This document shows positions 57,656 to 64,000 of a DNA stretch of 64,000 nucleotides, piece by piece (positions within the stretch are counted from its first letter, which is position 1; the number at the start of each line of letters is the position of its first letter). A model generated the notes under the pieces. That model was not told where the DNA came from and did not search any database. It was given only the letters and a program-made list of their open reading frames with translations. A program made the translations under genes and the position numbers. Source of the DNA: Heterobilharzia americana (Eukaryota > Platyhelminthes > Trematoda > Strigeidida > Schistosomatidae); NCBI GenBank assembly GCA_944470555.2, contig OX104127.1, positions 161,609,276 through 161,673,275 of the forward strand. Direction: 5' to 3'.

Positions 57656-58435
57656 AAAAAATGGATAAGTTAATTGATTAAGTTACAAATGAAAATATGA
57701 GTCTCCAATTTAGTTAGAATATCTAAGAATTACGTCCATTTCGACTGTATAAAACAGTTTTGAATATAAAGTTCTAACTTTTAGGTAAAGCTATCATGGA
57801 TTATTTGATCTGACAAAAAAAGTGAACCATGTTTTCTATAGGAAATTGCTTATACAATGGTAACTTTTGTTATAACATCTTCAAAATCCTTTTAGCCATC
57901 ATAGATAACTAAGATTTCATCAACATTTGTATGCCAAGAGACATGAATATTTTTTAGTCAGAAAAGGTATTATGTTCTATTTAGGTGAAATAAATGAGTA
58001 AATAGATGAAGAACTTATTGGTGACCTCTCAGAATTGTTTACCTTTATCCTATTAGATATAATGATTGATAGAAAGTCGAAGACTTGATATATTGTTTGA
58101 AGACAATACATTAGTTATGCATGCATAAACAGCTTATAGTTTCTGTTGATGAGAAGATTGTGAACAACTAGATCGAATCTAAAATGAAAATGAATAATGA
58201 TTTTATTGATCAACACTTGAGGAAGTTTTTAATCTCTCCCTGTTCGACATCATACAAAGGTTGACACCGTTGCATAAAGGCATTAGATAACGTGACTGAT
58301 GGACAATAATCACCTTTCTCTAATATGCCTTCATAACATATCATTGATATGAAATTTTAATGCTTCTCATAATCTCAAAGCATTAGTTGACACCTGTACA
58401 TCTGTCTTTCAAGGCATCTTTTAATTGTCACTGTG
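57656..58435. other. No recognisable feature
   Basis: AT-rich unique-looking DNA; no exon, SINE or retroelement piece recognised. Confidence 0.5.
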
Positions 58436-58855
58436 ACTATTTCAAGTTGTTATTCATTGTAGACTGACATCAGTTGGAGGAATAAAGGAAACCTGGGAGC
58501 ACTGGACAGCTGTTTCTTCCGACTAGTATGCGACTCCTCAGCAGTGAACACCCACTACCCCATCGGAGATCGAACCAGCTATATTCAGGTCCCATGGCCG
58601 GCGGAATATCACTGAGCTAGCCACTGGGTCAGAATACAATCGTCCAGATTTCCTACTTCTGTTAGCTCGCAATATAGCTCAACCGCCACCCAATGTCATC
58701 ATTGAATGACTGTTTTCACGACCATCAGGTTTTGCCCAGACCGGTCACGACTTCTCATTGGAACTTCGGGACTACCTCTCGAAGCTAGTCACCAATGAGC
58801 ACCAGTTCAGTGGAATTTTGAGGGAGTTGTGGAGATTTGGACATACTGCAAGTTG
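58436..58855 (-). mobile_element. HH-SINE 2, full-length copy, left arm of inverted pair
   Basis: The most complete minus-strand unit. Hammerhead at 58499-58546 (CUGAGGA kept, but GGAC-GAAA reads GGAA-GAAA), B-box complement GATCGAACC (58568-58576), A-box complement near 58615, and the 5' region through GACCGGTCACGACTTC to TTGAGGGAGTTGTGGAGATT. Confidence 0.8.
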
Positions 58856-59140
58856 TTATTCATCGAAAACTGACAGAAGTTGAGAATATGGACGATTGGA
58901 TTCTGACTCAGTGGCTAGCAGAATGATAACGTGCTGGCCCCGGAACCTGGATATCGCGGGTTCGATCCTTAGTGGGGTTATGGGTGCGCACTGCTGAGGA
59001 GTCCCATGCTAGTCAGACGAAACAGCCGTCCAGTGCTCCCAGGTTTCCTTTAGTCCTCCAACTGATGTCAGTGTACAATGAACAACAAATTGAAATATTT
59101 CCAAATCTCCACAACTCCCTCCAAATTCAACTGTGACTAT
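58856..59140 (+). mobile_element. HH-SINE 2, right arm of inverted pair
   Basis: Plus-strand copy with B-box GGTTCGATCC (58959-58968, exact), a nearly intact hammerhead at 58988-59036 and the 3' end CCAAATCTCCACAACTCCCT. That 3' end is the reverse complement of the left arm's inner border. Confidence 0.8.
58988..59036 (+). ncRNA. Hammerhead ribozyme, nearly intact
   Basis: Stem I GCACTG (58988-58993) with CAGTGC (59031-59036), box CUGAGGA (58994-59000), GAAA (59019-59022), cleavage triplet GUC ending at 59030. Stem II has one C-A mismatch (GUCC with AGAC). Confidence 0.7.
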
Positions 59141-59144
59141 TTAT

Positions 59145-60085
59145 TTATTTATTTATTGAGGTTGTGTGCAGCTGCTGAAACTATTAGGAAATAAAATAAT
59201 ATTACATTACTCTGTAAGCAGTGTTTTCACTGTACTATTCAAGTTTATCATGAAAGGAAGTAAGTATATGAAATCTTGTTATTCACCTAATATTCTTTAT
59301 TGATCCAGTTTTTAATTTCCAAAAATTCATCATCAACACCCATGCACATTATAATTTGATTGGTACTGTAGACATGGGATTACTTATGTGAAGCCAAATG
59401 TGTATAAACAGTCTTTATCACATTTACCAAACCTGTCTTCATATGATAAAAAGTTTGTTCAAGACATATTCAATACAAACTAACAATCATTTATCGTAAA
59501 TCTGAACATTTCAAAGTAATAAAGGTGAATTTTGATGAAAATCAGCTGCTTAAATTCAAGGTATAGAGATATGGTCAAATTATTTAGAATATCTCCACCG
59601 AGAAAGAGTAACAAAATATAGAGTATAAATACCCTAATCCAAATGTGACAATGAAAACCATGACTTATAATCGTTATCTACTGCGTAATACTATACATAT
59701 GGCTACTGAAAACAAAACATATCACTGAAAAGGAAAATGATTTCTCAGATGATTTGCGAGTTGCACGATTCACCTTGGCATTTATAACAGCTGAACACTT
59801 TGTCAACTGCTCAACAATTCAGCTGTGTAAGCTAAATTTGCCTGGTTACATCTCTAACGAGACCCATCACAAACGAGTAAAATGGTATTTCAGTGTATAA
59901 ATCATCCTAATCTGATTAGCGAAATCTACAGATCAACCTAAGGTGTTTCGTACTAATCATACTCTTCAGTGTTTTTCTAAAAAATTAAAACGGTATGTGC
60001 TTAGCGTTCTTCAATACTGTTGATAATGACTAAGTCAACGTTGTTTATAGACTTTAAGCGTATCACTTCTTAAAAATAACATCCA
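59145..60085. other. No recognisable feature
   Basis: AT-rich DNA with a short TTTA run at 59142-59156. No exon or repeat recognised on either strand. Confidence 0.5.
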
Positions 60086-60089
60086 TTTA

Positions 60090-60270
60090 TTTCAGGTTGT
60101 TACTCATCAGCTAGAGGAACAAAGGAAACCTGGGAGCATTGGAAAGCTGTCTTGTCCTAGTATGGGACTCTTCAGCAGTGCACACCCACGACCCCGCCAG
60201 GGATCGAACCCGAGTCCTTCAGGTTCCACAGCCAGCGCGTTGGCATTGAACCACTGGGTCAGAATTTCAT
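60090..60270 (-). mobile_element. HH-SINE 2 copy, 5'-truncated
   Basis: Minus strand. B-box complement GGGATCGAACCCG (60199-60211) is exact. The hammerhead at 60137-60181 has CUGAAGA and a perfect stem II (GUCCCAUACUAGGAC), but GAAAC reads AAGAC. Confidence 0.75.
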
Positions 60271-60319
60271 GCCTAAATGAATATTTTACAGAAATATTCT
60301 AGTATATTATAACTGTAAC

Positions 60320-60515
60320 ACCAAAACTATACTCATTGTATACGAAATGGCTATCGTGATTCAGTGACTTGCTAGATAATACTCTACCAATTAAAGCCAT
60401 TAATCTTAGATTCAAGTCTCTATGAGGACGATATTATACCCTGGCAACAAGGTACATTCACCCGATGAGTCTAAAATAAAACGAAACCCAGTGTTAGCTA
60501 TTCTCCAACAATAAT
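60320..60515 (+). mobile_element. SMalpha-like SINE fossil
   Basis: Plus-strand unit: AACTATACTCATTGTATACG, GGCTATCGTGATTCAGTGAC, decayed tRNA-like part, and a hammerhead remnant CCGATGAGTCTAAAATAAAA then CGAAACC. Confidence 0.65.
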
Positions 60516-60579
60516 ACATTTTTGTAGCATAATAATCAACTATACACCGTGTAAACATTGAGTTCAACATATTTTTTTG

Positions 60580-60836
60580 GAAAGTGAGTTCTGTTATAAC
60601 TCTGCATGCAATGGCATATAATCACACAGTAGCGTACGATAGGGCGACTGTGCTGACAACTAGCTTAGTTGGGTGGAGGGACGGAGACATTGGTAACCGA
60701 CTGAATCTTTGTTTATCAAATCACCACCAGATACATGCAGTGATAGGAATGATTCTGCACCTCTCATAGATATATGAAAAATCCTACTGCCCTTGTCATC
60801 ACACAGAAGGAGAGAAAATTAGGAATGTATAAAGTC
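60580..60836 (-). repeat. Dispersed repeat X, reverse orientation
   Basis: Reverse of 63230-63420: TAGTTGGGTGGAGGGACGG, ATACATGCAGTGATAGGAA, GAGAGAAAATTAGGAATGTA. It runs directly into the SMalpha array at 60837. Confidence 0.55.
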
Positions 60837-61215
60837 TTTAGTATAATTGTTCGTATATGATACCGTTGTTGATTGTACCAAATTGATCGGTCTCTATTAG
60901 CATATAGACTCCTGTGCAGATGCCTCGATATTGCCTACGTTCTAATTATGTTAATGATGGATCGTGGTTAGCAGTGGAATCCACAATGCGCATTTCATCC
61001 TATTTCGGACTTACTGGTCAGCTGAATGTACCTGCTTCCCAGTGAATGATGCTGTTCCCACCGGGATTCGGACTCGGGAGCGATCGCTTGAAACGCGAGA
61101 GCGTGATCCACTACACCATCGAGGCACGATAGCCACTTCTTGTGCGACGGGTATAGTTTCAGTATAATTGTTTTTATATAATACCGTCGTTGATTGAACA
61201 TAAATGACCAGTCTC
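60837..61215 (-). mobile_element. SMalpha-like units in tandem, left arm
   Basis: A partial unit (60837-60955) followed head-to-tail by a fuller one (60956-61213). The hammerhead at 60984-61030 is interrupted by extra bases inside the CUGANGA box, as at 17914-18215. B-box complement GGGATTCGGACTC (61059-61071). Confidence 0.75.
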
Positions 61216-61500
61216 TATTAGCATATGCACCAAATAGGATGAAATGCGCGTCATAGATTCCGCTGCTAACCACGATCCATCATTAACATAATTAGAACGT
61301 AGGCAATATTGAGGCATCTGCACAGGAGCCTATATCCTAATAGAGACCGATCAATTTGGTCTAATCAAAGATGGCATAATATAAAAACAATTATACTGAA
61401 ACTGTACCCATCGTACAAGAAGTGGCTATCGTGGATCGGTGGTGCAGTGCATAACTCGCTGGCGTTTGAAGTGATCGCTCCCGATCCATCATTAATGTAT
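61216..61500 (+). mobile_element. SMalpha-like units in tandem, right arm (inverted)
   Basis: Starts with the second half of a hammerhead unit (CCAAATAGGATGAAATGCGC) and continues through CCACGATCCATCATTAACAT into the next unit (CAATATTGAGGCATCTGCAC to GATCGGTGGTGCAGTGC). It mirrors the left arm. Confidence 0.75.
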
Positions 61501-61508
61501 AAAATCCT

Positions 61509-63226
61509 ATACAAACTATGATCAGTATTTGATTGTATAGTATACCAAATATTGAGCACTGAGTAAAAGGTTGACATCACATATACATTGTATTTGTGTA
61601 AGTCATAGCTGGTTTGAAATCAAATAATTCCAAAGTTTCTCATGGAAGTCTGGTCCGAGCTTCTTCAGGGAAATTAAAATATCATAAATGAATCCAAAAC
61701 AAACGTGTATTTAATCTCCTTGTCTAATCCTCTTTGTATAGTCATTGTCTTTCTACATTATGATAACTGAATCATTCAGTGTAAAACTGTATATCTTTTG
61801 TTGTATGGCGTATGTATATATGTATACTCCAGTTCATATTCATCTTGATTGTAAAAAACAGATGAAAAGGACATTGGTGACAGTCATTCGATAATTTTAT
61901 TAGTACAAATTGATAAGGATGAGGTGGATGTGTATACAATTTCAGTTGGAATAAAGTGGTGATTAGTGTTAGGGGATTATCTTCGCATTGATTTACCGGA
62001 ATATATTGGAAATGAGTGATGGTAATGATGGCGGTGATGATGATGATGATGATGATGATGATGACGACGACGATGATAGTAATAATGAACCAAATTAGTG
62101 CATGTTGTATTGTTGTTGATGATGCAGAAATAATGAAGTTGAGACTAGTGTTGACGGTAAATGTTTTGAGTCATTCTTTCTGCTTACTAATTAGTAATTG
62201 CCAAGAGGTGGCAGCTAACTGTACTCCATCTCGTCTGTTCAAACTGTCTGGATTCGCCGATATATGTAGGGCTTCGGCTGTCAGTCTTTCTTGGTATGGA
62301 CCTTTTTGTAAAACTTTAGTTCCATCAAAGTGAATTTTGTGTCCCATTTCTACGGAGTGTAGCGCTATCATGGATTTGTTTTCTAGTTTCTTAACCTCTG
62401 CTGAGGTTTTTGGGATCTGCTTTAAGCATAGTTTATGCTCATTGACTCTCACATTTACCTGCCTGGCTGTTTCCCCTACATATACTTCAGTACAATCACC
62501 GGATTTGATTTGATAGACTCAGTTCTGTTGATTTTCTTTAGGTACTACATCTTTAACTTTTATTAAGCTAGAACGTAGGATATTTGTTGGGCGAAGGTTA
62601 ACTCTCATGTTGTGTTTGTTGACAATCCTTCTTGTGGCAGTGCTTGTCCAGTTCTTCGGAGGCAGTTTCGACACATCCTTAATTTCATTTTTTTAAATAC
62701 GTCTAACGAAACCTTTAGGATAATTGTTTGCTTCCAGTATGCGGTAAACTAACGTTAACTCTTCTTCCTTGTCCTCTTCCGTTGTAACAAGACGGCGTAT
62801 ACACAATTTGTACTAATAAAATTATCGAATGACTGTCACCAATGTCCTTTTCATCTGTTTTTTACAATCAAGATGAATATGAACTGGAGTATACATATAT
62901 ACATACGCCATACAACAAAAGATATACAGTTTTACACTGAATGATTCAGTTATCATAATGTAGAAAGACAATGACTATACAAAGAGGATTAGACAAGGAG
63001 ATTAAATACACGTTTGTTTTGGATTCATTTATATGTATCCTTGATATTTTAATTTTGATTATTTCCTGAAGAAGCTCGGACCAGACTTCCATGAGAAACG
63101 TTGGAATTATTTGATTTCAAACCTGTTGTGACTTACACAAGTACAATGTATATGTGATGTCAACCTTTTACTCAGTGCTCAATATTTGGTATACTATACA
63201 ATCAAATATTGATCATAGTTTGTATA
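61509..63226 (-). mobile_element. Penelope-like element with inverted terminal repeats
   Basis: Arms 61509-61912 and 62804-63226 (about 400-420 bp) are near-identical inverted repeats enclosing about 890 bp. On the minus strand the interior encodes the end of RT (VYRILEANNYPKGFVRR), the linker (KHNMRVNLRPTNILRSSLIK) and a GIY-YIG domain (VYVGETARQVNVRVNEHKLC). The Cys before VYQIK is a TGA stop (TGC in the copy at 4627-5010). Each arm has a hammerhead-like CUGAAGA ... GAGAAACGUUGG segment (63066-63108 plus; 61620-61665 minus). A GAT/GAC microsatellite sits at 62033-62062. PLEs are known for such tandem or inverted terminal repeats. Confidence 0.8.
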
Positions 63227-63229
63227 AGA

Positions 63230-63420
63230 CTTTATATATTCCTAATTTTCTCTCCTTCTTTGTGATGACAAGGGTAGTAGAATTTTCCATCTATATAGGA
63301 CAGGTGCAGAATCATTTCCATTACTGCATGTATATGGTGTAGATTCGATAAACAAAGATTCAGTCGGTTATCAATCTCTCCCCATCTCCACCCAACTAAG
63401 TTAGTCTATAATGTTGTCGC
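63230..63420 (+). repeat. Dispersed repeat X
   Basis: Directly right of the PLE. Contains TATATTCCTAATTTTCTCTC, TGACAAGGGTAGTAGAATTT and ATTCGATAAACAAAG. Reverse copy at 60580-60836, so the SMalpha array and the PLE are flanked by inverted X units. Confidence 0.55.
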
Positions 63421-63443
63421 TCTATCCCACCCTACTGTGTGGG

Positions 63444-63960
63444 ATCTACTAATCTTGGTTTAGCTGAGTTTTGTGCTCTGTTATTTTAATCAACCCTGGC
63501 TTACTCCTTTGATCAACCTATATATTTGACCTGGGAAACATTTCAAGGGATCTGTTAAACCAGATTATTTTGCTTAATTGCATCGATAGGATATTTTAAC
63601 CTACAAAGCTTTTTTTCTAAGCTAGTTTGTTGGTTTGAATGCCGCTTTAATCCCTGACAGCCTTATTGAGTTTATATATTCCTCACTTTCTCCCTATGAT
63701 GGCAGGAGGTACCTCAGAAGCATTATGAAAAATTCTCAGTAAGGCTGGCTGGGATTAAAGTGGCATTCAAACCAACAAATTCACTTACAAACAACCTTTG
63801 TAGGTTAAAATATCCTATCGATGCAATTAAGCAAAATAATCTCGTTTACCAGATCCCTTGAAATGTTTCCCAGGTCAAATATATAGGTTGATCAAAGGAG
63901 TAAACCAGGGTTGATTAAAATAACAGAGCACAAAACTCAGCTAAACCAAGATTAGTAGAT
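63444..63960. mobile_element. PLE-derived long palindrome
   Basis: Arms 63444-63664 and 63741-63960 (about 220 bp each) are reverse complements with few mismatches around a 76-bp loop. On the plus strand the right arm encodes the PLE linker IKVAFKPTNSLTNNLCRL and AIKQNNLVYQIP; the loop reads GGTSEAL, the segment normally just before it. The left arm is the same coding piece inverted. No GIY-YIG core is present. Confidence 0.75.
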
Positions 63961-64000
63961 TCTAATAAGATAAGAAATCGGCTATAGCTGTATACGCATT

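Noticed and set aside
62016..62333. 105-codon frame starting with a long Met run, and its counterpart at 4477-4758
   Set aside because: GAT microsatellite plus the antisense of the PLE GIY-YIG domain.
1..64000. CRISPR arrays, operons, bacterial promoters, attachment sites
   Set aside because: No regularly spaced repeats or bacterial gene organisation; the sequence is clearly eukaryotic.

Overview
This window looks like intergenic and intronic DNA from a blood fluke of the genus Schistosoma; I cannot name the species. The reasons are the AT-rich composition, almost no long open reading frames, a very dense load of retroelement remains, and repeated copies of hammerhead-ribozyme SINEs of the SMalpha type known from schistosomes. 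Almost every open frame above 60 codons that I could assign belongs to a retroelement.

Mobile elements. (1) About fifteen pieces of an RTE-like (SR2-type) non-LTR retrotransposon in both orientations. Most are 3' fragments ending in a short ATT/AAT-rich tail. The best reverse-transcriptase block is at 37843-39140 and the best endonuclease block at 20640-22890. (2) Seven pieces of a second LINE with an AP-endonuclease and a YADD-type RT ('LINE-B' here); the longest is 39310-42360. (3) At least ten Penelope-like element (PLE) pieces, recognised from GIY-YIG endonuclease remnants and the linker before it. One (61509-63226) keeps about 400-bp inverted terminal repeats. (4) Two Ty3/gypsy-type LTR-retroelement pieces (11863-12960, 29434-29960) and one possible retropepsin piece (30365-30590). 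(5) Several tRNA-derived SINE families. At least three carry hammerhead ribozymes or their fossils: SMalpha-like, a second family called 'HH-SINE 2' here, and one possible third-family copy at 33345-33500.

Host genes. Only fragments of two host genes are seen. A plus-strand gene ends at 5485-5756 with a proline-rich last exon (two SPPPLPP motifs), with a polyadenylation signal at 6011; a candidate upstream exon at about 1134-1290 is in matching phase. A minus-strand gene is represented by exons 55027-55196 and 37120-37321. These have good splice sites and compatible phase, which implies an intron of about 17.7 kb filled with transposon debris. I recognise neither protein.

Layout. 1-6 kb: tail of the plus-strand gene, with LINE-B, RTE and PLE pieces inside its intron. 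6-37 kb: mixed debris, including gypsy gag/protease, an RTE with endonuclease, and several inverted repeat pairs. 37-55 kb: minus-strand gene intron holding RTE, LINE-B, PLE and SINE copies. 55-64 kb: RTE, then HH-SINE and SMalpha inverted pairs, the PLE with inverted terminal repeats and a near-perfect 0.5-kb palindrome.

The main theme is self-cleaving RNA plus inverted pairing. At least four hammerhead cores (10162-10210, 30612-30662, 52985-53030, 53697-53721) keep the CUGANGA and GAAA elements; a fifth at 49738-49762 does too. About ten separate repeat pairs from five repeat classes are arranged as inverted neighbours able to form hairpin transcripts.
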